From positions 1 through 32,593 of the forward strand of contig JAYPBC010000024.1 in the NCBI GenBank assembly GCA_038124025.1: DNA of 32,593 nt, in the 5' to 3' direction. The notes beneath the pieces were generated by a model. It saw only the letters and a list, made by a program, of their open reading frames with translations. It was not told where the DNA came from and searched no databases. This stretch comes from UBA1275 sp038124025. Lineage in GTDB: Bacteria > Bacteroidota > Rhodothermia > Balneolales > Balneolaceae. The position numbers and the translations under genes were made by a program. How positions within the stretch are numbered: position 1 is the stretch's first letter; every line of letters starts with the position of its first letter. This document shows, piece by piece, positions 8,701 through 16,945 of this stretch.

Positions 8701-11700
8701 ATGACCTATGTAATCCCTTCTGGTCAAGAGGATTTGGTACAAAATAACATCGAGTTTTTAGAGTTTTGGGTGCAAGCTATATTGCCAGGAGGGCAAGATC
8801 CTACCGGTGATGAAGCCTTTTATGAGGGTAAAATCTATTTGGATTTAGGTATTATATCCGAGGATATAATACCAAATGTACGCCTTAACACCGAAGATGG
8901 TCTTTCTACGGTCTTGAATAACCTGCAAGAAGATGATGCTGAATCACAACCTCGTTCGTATATCCCACCATCTCCGCCGGTCCCACTCGGTCAATTTTCA
9001 AACGATAAAAGAGCTTTGGAGGATGTGGGCTTGGACGGCGCCCCTAACCCAGGAACTATCGGAGCCGAAAATAGGGATGAAGGAGCATTATTTGGGGACT
9101 TTATTGAGGCTATGCGGACTCAGTACGGAGAAGGAAGTAATGAATTCTCTATAATTGAGGAAGACCCGTCTAACGACGATTATGTCTATTATGGTGAGAA
9201 TAAAGTGTTAGACTATAAGCTACATGAACGCTTTTTCCGAATGTTAGGTCATCATGATGGGAATACGCCTGAAAGCGGTGGAAGCGATAACAAAACTGCG
9301 GTTACCTTAAAACCTGATACCGAGGGTTTAGTTAGTGCCTCATCTATACAGCAGACCAATTCCTACTATCAGTATGAGATTGATTTTAATCCAGCCGACG
9401 CTTCACAGTTAAATATTGGCTCAGCTGGAACCTATATAGTGGATAAAATACCGCGTAATCCTGAATACAAAACTTGGTATTTAGTACGAGTTCCCTTGAA
9501 TGATTTTAAACGAAAATTTGGGGACATAGAAAGCTTTCAGAATATTTCCTATATACGAATGTGGATGTCGGGATATCAAAAACCATTCACCCTGCGATTC
9601 GCCACATTAGAGTTTGTGGGCTCTCAGTGGAGAAAAGTCAGCAATTTAACTGATAGCCCTGTAAACCCAGGCGATTTTAAATTGTCAACCATTAACATTG
9701 AAGAAAATGCCAATAGAGAACCTTTTCCGTACCGTCAACCCGATGGGGCCATTCGGGCATTGAACCGAAGTGCACAAATTCAAGCATTGGAAAATGAGCA
9801 GTCATTGGTATTAAGTGTTGAAAACTTAGAAGCAGGAAAAGTGCAGATGGTGAAGCGGGTTTATCCGGGTAAACTAAATCTACTCAATTACTCTAACATG
9901 CGTATGTTCGTTCATGGAGAAGGCTTTGACAAACGGAGCGATGCGGAGTTAGTAGTGCGTTTGGGTACGGATTTGGAGAATAACTATTATGAATATCGCC
10001 AACCGGTAAGCCCATCACAGCCAATGCCATTTAACTATGACCCATCCGATGCAGGACAATTGGAGGTCGAAGCGGCTGAAATTTGGCGTTACGATGAAAA
10101 TAATATGAATATTATCATCTCGGCGTTCAATGTGCTAAAACAGCTTCGTGACGATCAGGGTGCCGATCCAACCGAGGTGTTTGAACAAAAAGGTTTGTTG
10201 GACCCCGAAGAAGCGGTGGATGGAGCCGTGGTTTCGATCAAAGGAAATCCTTCTCTGGATCGGGTAACTGAAATAGGTTTGGGTATACGAAACCCCTATG
10301 ATCCACAGAATGTGAACTCAACAGGTTCTCCTTTATTAACTGCCGAGATGTGGTTAAATGAGCTGAGACTTTCTGGATTTGACAACGAAAAAGGGTGGGC
10401 GGCGAATGCCAAATCCTCCATTAAATTTGCAGACTTTGCTACCGTTAATGCAAACCTGACCCGACGAACCAATGGATTTGGTGGGTTGGAATCACGATTG
10501 GGGGACCGGAGTGTATCCGACCAAACCGCATACGGAATTAGTTCAACCATTAACCTGCATAAATTAATACCTGATCGCTTTGGCTGGAGCTTTCCCGTGA
10601 CCATATCAAGCAGGGTTAATACTCAAACGCCCAAATATTTACCATCTCAGGGAGATATTCGGTTGACGGATTTTATTGATAAAGTGAATGCCGATGATTT
10701 GGTGCCAACCAACCAAAAAAATGATGTAATTAATGCTAAAATCAATGATATTGAGACGTTAAATGAGACTTTTTCATTCAATATTTCGAATATATCCAAG
10801 CGAAATTCTAAGCCTAAGTGGGCGCAATTAACCTTAGATAATACCAAATTGAGTTATGTGTACAATGAGGGGTATTCCAAAAATCCACAATTAGTTTTTC
10901 AGAATAAGTGGGACTACAAAGCCTCGATTCAATACAATTTGTCCCTGAGGCGTATCAAACTACTTCAGCCTTTTAAATTTACCGAGGGCATACCTGTACT
11001 TGGAGCCTTATCCGAACTTCGATTGGGTTATTTACCATCCTCCATTACCGCTTCATCGAACTTAACCCGTCGTTATGATGAATCCAGACGAAGAAATTTA
11101 AGCGACCCAGAAGATTTGCAGGCGCTACAGCAATCTCATGCTTTCACCCAACAAAATAGGTTTTCTTTCAACTATAATTTTATGCCTTCGATTCCGATTA
11201 CCTTTACGAGTTCATCTAATTTTGATTTTTCGAGCTTGGGTATTGAACCAGCAAATAGGGATGATGTAGATAGTCTTTCTTATAGTATTAAACCTAGTTT
11301 TGATGTGATAAAAGGAGCTCTCCGAGATAGCTTAACCCCTCGGCGATCATCATATCAAGAAAGTTACTCGGCGAGTTGGAGACCCAAACTAAATGCTATT
11401 GAAGCATTGAATTGGCTAAGCTATTCAACATCTTATGGAGGTGGCTATCAATGGACCAATAGTCCTAGCGGTTCTGATTTAGGAGCCAATGTGTCTAATT
11501 CATTTCAACTAGACAATACCGTTAAGGTGAGTACGAGCCGTCTTTTGGAAAAGTTTGGGTGGTACGAAAAAGTGGAAGAGGCCAACAAAAATGAAACCAA
11601 AGATCGAAACGATGCAAAAGAAAAACGTAGAGAAGAAATAGACAGTGGGGTAGCTGACAGCCTAAGGACCCCCAAACCACCCCCAAATTTGGTCAAAGAC

Positions 11701-13077
11701 GTGCAGTTTATCTCCCGAAAGGCAATTCTTACTCTGTTAAGTTTAGAAGATGTGTCTATAGGCTATAAACGTCAAAAAAGTGGCTCACAACCTGGTTATT
11801 CAGGCTCATCAGAATTTTTTAAATCCTTCAATGATGCAGCTACAGGTGATTATTCGCCTCCATTGGCCTACAGACTTGGATTAAAAGATAGAATACCAAA
11901 ACAACAATTAATTGGAAATGAAGGTGGAAAGAATAACATTCAACTCCCAGCCAATAATTCTCAAGGGGATAATTTTTCAGCAAGCACCCGGATTAGTCCT
12001 TTTGAAAATATTACCTTGAACTTGGATTGGGATGCCACAATTTCCCAGAAAAGTACCGAAACAATTACCCTTACACCGACCAACGAAATTACCTCCATCG
12101 GAACAGAATCAGGCTCATTTAGTTCGTCGGTTTGGGCCTTTGGTGGTGGATATAAAGATTTATTTAAAAGCCAACTTGAAACCGCAGTCCAGGATATTAG
12201 GCCCGGTGAACGCTCCATTGTCGATTCCTTAGGAAACAGCGATGGTAGAGGGGTGTTGAATCGTACCACTCTTCAAGAAGATTATATGAATGCTTACTTA
12301 GGGGCGGGTTCTACGGGATTAGGCGATAAAGGGTTTATGGCTTTTCCTAAGCCTGGTTGGAGAGTCACTTGGAACCGTTTAGAAAAGTATATACCCTTCA
12401 TTGGCAAGTATATGACCAATGCTTCATTGAATCATGCGTATCGTGGTTCCTATAAAGTAGATTGGAGTTTAAATGCGTTGATTGGGGAGCAATCTGGACA
12501 AAATATTGGGGACTATTCAATTATTGATGTGCGTGGTAAATACGAGCCAACATCCATTCGAGCAGAGCGACGGTTCTCACCCTTCGTAAAGTTAAATATG
12601 ACTTGGGAATCGGGTCTAAAAACCGACATTGGTTATGATCGAAGTACCATTTCAACCTTTGCGGTTAGCTCAAAACGAGTGACGGAAACCACAACACAAG
12701 GAGTAGATGCATCGATTAATTACATCTTTCGTAATGTTCGAATTTCCTTCTTGCCGAAGCTTCGAAATAATATTGATATGAGTCTTCGTGGAAGCTATAA
12801 AAACGATACTGAAATTTCCTATAAACTCGATACCGATTTGGATAATGCCCTTAAAGATGGGATAAGCATCGATCAAATTGGCTCTGCAGAAACACTGAGC
12901 GCTAGAGAAACAGGTCAGCGGCGAATTAATGGTAGTTTTACCATGGGTTATAAAATTTCATCCACCATCTCTTCCAATTTTGAGTATACCTATTCAAGAA
13001 TAGAATCCAATAATATTCCCACTCGTACTAACCATGACATACGGTTTAACTTTAGGATAGCCATTCGCTCACGATAG
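5752..13077 (+). CDS. sprA: SprA, type IX secretion outer-membrane translocon
   Basis: A 2441-residue outer-membrane protein, close to the usual SprA size (about 2400). SprA forms the very large beta-barrel pore through which type IX secretion cargo crosses the outer membrane; PorV-type proteins bind it and take the cargo. Residues 1-31 look like a signal peptide ending LFAQ, read from a GTG at 5752; the next ATG (5800) would cut away its basic N-terminus. Clear SprA blocks are SGNSKGGVSGSFYLGF (about 655-670), GNEPINNTILGLDARAN (about 765-781), SNIQFSGEFAQLRPG (about 804-818) and DDFEGAEYTISL followed by NPTRWNLASAP (about 844-866). The C-terminal third is rich in alternating strands and ends with RTNHDIRFNFRIAIRSR. 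No other core Por/Gld gene is adjacent. Confidence 0.95.
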   Translation: MPTLQFRCILRCWAITMFFFALVGDVRLFAQERGDSQGRGIQRQEDEEISPDSLIVDIVPDSLLEGVKLYRYRPKFGTAKLYVPKIGALYSSPSTSWDIAVQWDSVSTYTIQNKWYNTDIAPLTVVDFEDFISLKMEQNELNIRHQLIREAKAQQEESRGLLDFRISVPGGENSAFTTIFGTDEVSLRVNGSANMNVGASIQKLDDGTLPEDLRTRVDPTFNQNLQLNIQGNIGDKLTIATDWDTERQFDFQNRLSIVYEGYEDEIIKSIEMGNVSMETGNSLVSGGKSLFGIKAISELGPLKLTSVVSQQKGKSNSQKISGGSQEQAIDITPADYEDGRHFFLDFYNRQQFEQALSDPQNILQPYQISELYVYVRRAEQIPGESAVQAIALLDIGVNRFNDQLYGLPGNDRDRYDEATLNELRATNSNATNEDFGATAQEYVDAPFELLQEGIDYTFNRALGFITMKSYINTGDAVAVAYVYNDPEQGGAPVAVGELNASGNDRIYLKLLRPGGMTTSDKAWDLTMRNIYSLGVSGINPEGFELEIADTRGNIPEVNLPGRSSTLLQDLGLDRVNSEGATIPDNQIDFTGITLDAGAGRIMFPYLEPFGKRIDEILGNSVNDSVRQSLTFAELYELKQSDARDISKNRNYIISGNSKGGVSGSFYLGFGLIEGSVKVFANNVELTEGTDFEVDYSFGSLTIMNDRYLAPGQEIEVEYESNQFSIIGQKNFTGLRAEYRVNDDIQFGSTFFKLKEQPLSDKIRIGNEPINNTILGLDARANFETPWLTQAIDKVPLLQTKTPSNIQFSGEFAQLRPGVAQTNAVQEAIDNNELYRDEENGLVFIDDFEGAEYTISLTNPTRWNLASAPAALPGYDSDQTYFANPDFTTPQSSFDRKARADLRSQFSWYSIPRNISSIRNAIVTPESETILLKDVFQGRETNNRQEDVITSLDIHYNPGKRGPYNYNLDLKNVLENSPERTWGGMTYVIPSGQEDLVQNNIEFLEFWVQAILPGGQDPTGDEAFYEGKIYLDLGIISEDIIPNVRLNTEDGLSTVLNNLQEDDAESQPRSYIPPSPPVPLGQFSNDKRALEDVGLDGAPNPGTIGAENRDEGALFGDFIEAMRTQYGEGSNEFSIIEEDPSNDDYVYYGENKVLDYKLHERFFRMLGHHDGNTPESGGSDNKTAVTLKPDTEGLVSASSIQQTNSYYQYEIDFNPADASQLNIGSAGTYIVDKIPRNPEYKTWYLVRVPLNDFKRKFGDIESFQNISYIRMWMSGYQKPFTLRFATLEFVGSQWRKVSNLTDSPVNPGDFKLSTINIEENANREPFPYRQPDGAIRALNRSAQIQALENEQSLVLSVENLEAGKVQMVKRVYPGKLNLLNYSNMRMFVHGEGFDKRSDAELVVRLGTDLENNYYEYRQPVSPSQPMPFNYDPSDAGQLEVEAAEIWRYDENNMNIIISAFNVLKQLRDDQGADPTEVFEQKGLLDPEEAVDGAVVSIKGNPSLDRVTEIGLGIRNPYDPQNVNSTGSPLLTAEMWLNELRLSGFDNEKGWAANAKSSIKFADFATVNANLTRRTNGFGGLESRLGDRSVSDQTAYGISSTINLHKLIPDRFGWSFPVTISSRVNTQTPKYLPSQGDIRLTDFIDKVNADDLVPTNQKNDVINAKINDIETLNETFSFNISNISKRNSKPKWAQLTLDNTKLSYVYNEGYSKNPQLVFQNKWDYKASIQYNLSLRRIKLLQPFKFTEGIPVLGALSELRLGYLPSSITASSNLTRRYDESRRRNLSDPEDLQALQQSHAFTQQNRFSFNYNFMPSIPITFTSSSNFDFSSLGIEPANRDDVDSLSYSIKPSFDVIKGALRDSLTPRRSSYQESYSASWRPKLNAIEALNWLSYSTSYGGGYQWTNSPSGSDLGANVSNSFQLDNTVKVSTSRLLEKFGWYEKVEEANKNETKDRNDAKEKRREEIDSGVADSLRTPKPPPNLVKDVQFISRKAILTLLSLEDVSIGYKRQKSGSQPGYSGSSEFFKSFNDAATGDYSPPLAYRLGLKDRIPKQQLIGNEGGKNNIQLPANNSQGDNFSASTRISPFENITLNLDWDATISQKSTETITLTPTNEITSIGTESGSFSSSVWAFGGGYKDLFKSQLETAVQDIRPGERSIVDSLGNSDGRGVLNRTTLQEDYMNAYLGAGSTGLGDKGFMAFPKPGWRVTWNRLEKYIPFIGKYMTNASLNHAYRGSYKVDWSLNALIGEQSGQNIGDYSIIDVRGKYEPTSIRAERRFSPFVKLNMTWESGLKTDIGYDRSTISTFAVSSKRVTETTTQGVDASINYIFRNVRISFLPKLRNNIDMSLRGSYKNDTEISYKLDTDLDNALKDGISIDQIGSAETLSARETGQRRINGSFTMGYKISSTISSNFEYTYSRIESNNIPTRTNHDIRFNFRIAIRSR

Positions 13078-13184
13078 GGGAATACAATTCAAGAAATCAA
13101 ACTCAACTCATTCATTCACTGCGTAACATTATAGCAGATATCAAGCTTCAGTGGTTCGAAAGGGGTGAACTGTTCGGTATCTAG

Positions 13185-13208
13185 GCCTCAAGTAAATTAA
13201 GGCTTTTT
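13185..13208 (+). terminator. Possible sprA terminator overlapping the lnt stop
   Basis: GCCT (13185-13188) pairs with AGGC (13200-13203), extended after a mismatch by AA/TT, and is followed directly by five T (13204-13208). The stem is short. It overlaps the last codons of the convergent lnt gene. Confidence 0.35.
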
Positions 13209-14801
13209 CCGCGTAACCCAACCATACCCAACGCTTAACAACACAAGGAAAAAACATAGCATAGCTAGCCAATCCCCCCAAAGAGCATAAAAACTAAGAT
13301 CATTACGTAGGGGTACTTCGGCATCAAAGGAGGTACGTGTCCAATATTGGGTCTTATTTTGGACACTTCCGTCCGGGCTAATGATTCCGGATGTTCCATT
13401 GTTTGCACTTCGAATCACCCAACGACGAAATTCAATAGCTCGAAGCCGAGCATAGGCGAAATGTTGTAGGTGCCCACTTGAATTACCCCACCAACCATCG
13501 TTGGTTATAATGGTCAATATTTGAGCTCCTTCTCGTACAAATGCACGATTCCACGACGGGAAAACCGAATCAAAGCAGACTAGGCCAGGACTAATAAAGC
13601 CTGAGGAACTCCTTAGCATAGAGGGTTGATCACCCCGTCCAAAGCCCGCTTGTGTACCCCAATCAACCAAATTAAATACATCTACTTTGCTCAAAAACTC
13701 TACAAATGGAAACCGTTCTACAAAAGGCACGAGTTGCGCTTTGTCATACCGAGATAATTGGCCCGAGGAATCGGCAAAAAGAGTTGAGTTGAAGGCATTG
13801 TATCGAACACCATTTACACTGGAACGATACAGTTCCGGAGCTTGATCGGGGTAAAGAGTGTAAAGGCCCGTCCCAATAATAAAGTTTGTCTGCCATGCTC
13901 GCGCGGAATCGGCAATTCTCACAGCATGCCTAGAATCCATTTGAATAGGTTTATCAATAGCATTTTCAGGCCAGACGATTAATTCTGTCCCCGCCTTTTT
14001 TTGCGCCAAAGACAAACTAAATAAACTATCTAATACCTCCTGTGTACCACTCATTCCGCCATAATCTTGATAAGAATCGTGATTAGGCTGGACGACCACT
14101 ACATTTACCCGATTTCCCTTTATCTCTTGAAGTTCTTGGGAGGATATCCCGAACAATACCATGGATGCCAGGGGTGGAAGGATAAAACCAAGGACCAACA
14201 ATGCAGTATTCCTAGCTTTCTTTTTAGACATCAGCAGCCAGTGAGCGCATAAAAAACTGCCAAAAACGACCCAAAAACTAATGCCTAGGTGACCACTAAC
14301 CGAAATATATTGGATTAGTGAAGTATGATTAGCCCATGCATTCCCCACACTAAGCCATGGCCAAGCCAGATCCCAATGATGGTGTAGATATTCATACAAA
14401 ACCCAAGTGGCCGCTTGAATGAGTGCGGTCCATCCAAATAGCCGGTAGCGATGATGGAAAAACCGTATCACCATCATAGGTACTAGCATAACGGCGCTAT
14501 TGGCAACGATAGCGGCAACACCTGCTGGAATGCTTGCCATGATTAGCCAATAGGTAGTCCCTAGATTCCATACCAAGAAGGCTGGGTAGCTAATTAGTGC
14601 AAGATGCCGGTAATTATGACTTAATAGTACGAGTTGATAAAGACCGATAAATCCAATAAAGCTTAAAAATGAGGCATTTACAGGAGGAAAACTCAAGCTT
14701 AATAACAGTCCTACTCCAACGGCTAGTATCCATGGGTTATGAGCCCAACTTAATCTTGATGTATATAAACTAGCTAAATATGGTGTTTTATCGACTTTCA
14801 T
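13197..14801 (-). CDS. lnt: Apolipoprotein N-acyltransferase
   Basis: A 534-residue inner-membrane enzyme that adds the third acyl chain to the N-terminal cysteine of lipoproteins, using phospholipid as donor. Several membrane helices fill about residues 20-220, and a last one lies near 505-528. The nitrilase-type domain occupies about 230-500 with the full catalytic triad: E279 in IVWPENA, K354 in YDKAQLVPFVE and C409 in GLVCFDSVFP. NDGWWGNSSGHLQH (434-447) and RSANNGTSGIISPDG (464-478) are the usual signature blocks. The start ATG overlaps the rsmI stop as ATGA, implying translational coupling. The foldase lipoprotein at 21524 is a potential substrate in this window. Confidence 0.95.
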   Translation of the reverse strand: MKVDKTPYLASLYTSRLSWAHNPWILAVGVGLLLSLSFPPVNASFLSFIGFIGLYQLVLLSHNYRHLALISYPAFLVWNLGTTYWLIMASIPAGVAAIVANSAVMLVPMMVIRFFHHRYRLFGWTALIQAATWVLYEYLHHHWDLAWPWLSVGNAWANHTSLIQYISVSGHLGISFWVVFGSFLCAHWLLMSKKKARNTALLVLGFILPPLASMVLFGISSQELQEIKGNRVNVVVVQPNHDSYQDYGGMSGTQEVLDSLFSLSLAQKKAGTELIVWPENAIDKPIQMDSRHAVRIADSARAWQTNFIIGTGLYTLYPDQAPELYRSSVNGVRYNAFNSTLFADSSGQLSRYDKAQLVPFVERFPFVEFLSKVDVFNLVDWGTQAGFGRGDQPSMLRSSSGFISPGLVCFDSVFPSWNRAFVREGAQILTIITNDGWWGNSSGHLQHFAYARLRAIEFRRWVIRSANNGTSGIISPDGSVQNKTQYWTRTSFDAEVPLRNDLSFYALWGDWLAMLCFFLVLLSVGYGWVTRKKP

Positions 14802-15499
14802 AAAGCTTCAGTATGCTCTTCTTGATAATTTGGTGGGGCAATAACAACGCATATTTCCCCCTTTATTTTAGTGCGGTTCTCAAAAATAGGTGCCACTTCG
14901 GATATCTTACCACGAACGATTTCCTCGAATGCTTTTGTTAATTCTCTGCAAATGGCAACGTATCGATCTTTTCCGAGATAAGTGGTGGCCTCGTTGAGGA
15001 ATTTGAGGATTCGATAAGGACTCTCATACACGACTAAGGTACAGGGCATTTTGCTAAGGAACTCCCATTGCTTTTGGCGCCCCTTTTTATGGGGGAGAAA
15101 GCCATGAAAATAAAATGAATCGCTTGGTAAACCGCTTGAAACTAAGGCCGTGGTTACTGCGTCAGCTCCTGGAATTACACTAACCTTATGCCCAGATTTA
15201 TGTGCGGCACGAACGGCTAAAAATCCTGGATCTGAAATTCCAGGCATACCTGCGTCGGTGATCAGTGCAAGGTCCTGTCCGGCGTCTAGATATCGAATGA
15301 ATTGTTCAACTTTATGGTGTTCATTGTGCTGATGAAGGGCACGAGTAGGAGTAGAAATACCATAGTGATTCAGAAATTTGGACGAGGTACGGGTATCTTC
15401 ACAAGCGATTAAAGAAACTTCACTGAGCACTTTTAGGGCTCTTTCAGAGATATCTTTTAGATTACCAATGGGTGTCGCAACAATATATAGGGTAGACAA
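14798..15499 (-). CDS. rsmI: 16S rRNA (cytidine-1402-2'-O)-methyltransferase
   Basis: A 233-residue SAM-dependent enzyme of the tetrapyrrole methylase fold that methylates the ribose of C1402 in the ribosomal decoding centre. The N-terminus LYIVATPIGNLKDISERAL (4-22), IACEDTRTS (31-39), TDAGMPGISDPG (81-92) and IPGADAVTTALVSSGL (109-124) are the RsmI blocks. The size is somewhat below the common 270-290, with a short C-terminus. It starts at a TTG (15499): an in-frame stop lies two codons upstream and the family motif begins right after, so no ATG start is possible. lnt follows with a 4-base overlap. A 9-bp stem-loop lies 20 bp upstream of the start. Confidence 0.93.
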   Translation of the reverse strand: MSTLYIVATPIGNLKDISERALKVLSEVSLIACEDTRTSSKFLNHYGISTPTRALHQHNEHHKVEQFIRYLDAGQDLALITDAGMPGISDPGFLAVRAAHKSGHKVSVIPGADAVTTALVSSGLPSDSFYFHGFLPHKKGRQKQWEFLSKMPCTLVVYESPYRILKFLNEATTYLGKDRYVAICRELTKAFEEIVRGKISEVAPIFENRTKIKGEICVVIAPPNYQEEHTEAL

Positions 15500-15518
15500 A
15501 ATATGTCAGGCTAGTATT

Positions 15519-15555
15519 CGAATAGCCGCTCAGACATAAGCTCATGGGCTATTCG
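15519..15555. repeat. Stem-loop in the divergent rsmI / VOC spacer
   Basis: CGAATAGCC (15519-15527) and GGCTATTCG (15547-15555) form a perfect 9-bp stem around a 19-base loop. It lies between two divergent genes, so it is not a terminator of either. It could be a leader structure of the rsmI-lnt transcript or a protein-binding palindrome. Confidence 0.5.
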
Positions 15556-15633
15556 GGTGGTTATTGTAAAATGATACACAGTAATTGCACCAAAATTACG
15601 TATTTTATAGGATAACTAAATTACACTTTCGCC

Positions 15634-16011
15634 ATGTTTAAGCCAAAAGGACTCAATCATATCACCATCAGAGTTAATCGCATAGAAGATTCCAAGTATT
15701 TCTATGGGGAAGTACTTGGTCTTGAGCTCATTAAAACAATGGGCCAAAGTATGGCTGTCTACGATGTGGGTAATGGGGATACGCTGGTTATTGTGGAGGC
15801 AGAAACCAGTTATGATCCTAGTTCACGTGATTTTCGCGTCGATCATTTTGGGTTTTATGTGGAAGAGCCTAAGCAGGTTGATGAGTTGGCCGATTACTTT
15901 AGAAAGTATGAGGTTGCTATTGTAAGTGGCCCAGCTAATCGCAAGAAGGGACGCTTTTTGTTCGTCACAGATCCAGATGGAAATATGATCGAATTCTTTC
16001 ACGAAGAGTAG
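15634..16011 (+). CDS. VOC (glyoxalase/dioxygenase superfamily) protein
   Basis: A 125-residue cytoplasmic protein with the paired beta-alpha-beta-beta-beta modules of the vicinal-oxygen-chelate superfamily. GLNHITIRVNRIEDSKYFY (6-24) starts the first module and VDHFGFYV (69-76) the second, and it ends TDPDGNMIEFF (112-122). Likely metal ligands are H9, H71 and E120, with E55 or E57 as the fourth. Members include glyoxalase I, dioxygenases and fosfomycin-resistance thiol transferases. The motif GRFLFVTDPDGNMIEFF alone does not separate these, so no substrate is claimed. It opens a rightward run of genes, with the ATP-grasp gene 13 bp downstream. Confidence 0.85.
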   Translation: MFKPKGLNHITIRVNRIEDSKYFYGEVLGLELIKTMGQSMAVYDVGNGDTLVIVEAETSYDPSSRDFRVDHFGFYVEEPKQVDELADYFRKYEVAIVSGPANRKKGRFLFVTDPDGNMIEFFHEE

Positions 16012-16024
16012 TTGTAACTAGATA

Positions 16025-16945
16025 ATGAGCCGACTTATCTATTTTGTTACCGAGGATCGCTACATAAGGCCAAACCCTGGCAATAGCTATGTAGAAAATA
16101 TTTTTCGAGAAGACGAGCTGCTGGGGAACGCTCTGGCCTGCTTGGGCTATGAACATAAGCGTGTTAGTTGGCGAGACCATACGCTAGATTGGGAGATGCT
16201 TGACTGGGTATTACTACGTACAACTTGGGATTATTTTGATCATTTTGATGAATTCAGTAATTGGCTGCAACGGCTCCCAGCAAAGGCCTGTATGAACCCG
16301 AAAGAGCTGCTAAGTTGGAATACCGATAAACACTACTTATTAGATTTAGCTAGAAAAGGTGTTCGTATTGTTCCCACAACCATCATTCCAAGAAAGCATC
16401 CTAAACTGTTAAGCCAGTGGGCCAAGGAATTAGAATACCAACATATCATTGTAAAACCTACCATTGCGGGTGCTGCTCGTTTAACGTACCGGCTAGAAGC
16501 AGAACAAATACCAGAGTTTGATTCAGCCTTTACCAAATTAAATACCCAAGAAGATTTTATTCTTCAACCATTTGTACCAAGCGTAACTAGCTTTGGTGAA
16601 TTATCTCTTATGGTCATGGGGGGAACATGCACTCATGCTGTTCAGAAATGCGTAAAAAAGGGGGATTTTAGGGTTCAGGATGATTTTGGAGGCACGGTGC
16701 ATTATTTTACGCTTAGCCCAGAGCTCATTGAATTAGCTGAGTCTGTCATAGAGCAAGTCAGCCCACAACCATTATATGGGAGAGTGGATATTATGCGAAA
16801 TGATGACGATGAATGGATGGTTTCTGAATTAGAATTAATCGAACCGGAACTTTGGTTCCGTACCGCTCCTAAAGCTGTTGAACATCTAGCCAAGGCTATT
16901 CATACTCACATTACGCATCACCATGAGAACCATCCGAACTCGTAG
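16025..16945 (+). CDS. ATP-grasp ligase, RimK / DcsG-like
   Basis: A 306-residue soluble protein of the ATP-grasp superfamily, enzymes that activate a carboxylate with ATP to join it to an amine or thiol. LLRTTWDYFDH (63-73) is typical of a subfamily containing DcsG-like and glutathione-synthetase-like proteins. IIVKPTIAGAARLTY (141-155) carries the ATP-binding lysine (K144), ILQPFVP (179-185) the hinge, and FGELSLMV (190-197) follows. YGRVDIM (251-257) with the acidic cluster SELELIEPELWF (267-278) supplies the Mg ligands (D255, E268, E270, E274). All key residues appear intact. Its last 23 bases overlap the next gene in another frame, so the two are probably co-translated. The substrates are unknown. 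Confidence 0.8.
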   Translation: MSRLIYFVTEDRYIRPNPGNSYVENIFREDELLGNALACLGYEHKRVSWRDHTLDWEMLDWVLLRTTWDYFDHFDEFSNWLQRLPAKACMNPKELLSWNTDKHYLLDLARKGVRIVPTTIIPRKHPKLLSQWAKELEYQHIIVKPTIAGAARLTYRLEAEQIPEFDSAFTKLNTQEDFILQPFVPSVTSFGELSLMVMGGTCTHAVQKCVKKGDFRVQDDFGGTVHYFTLSPELIELAESVIEQVSPQPLYGRVDIMRNDDDEWMVSELELIEPELWFRTAPKAVEHLAKAIHTHITHHHENHPNS

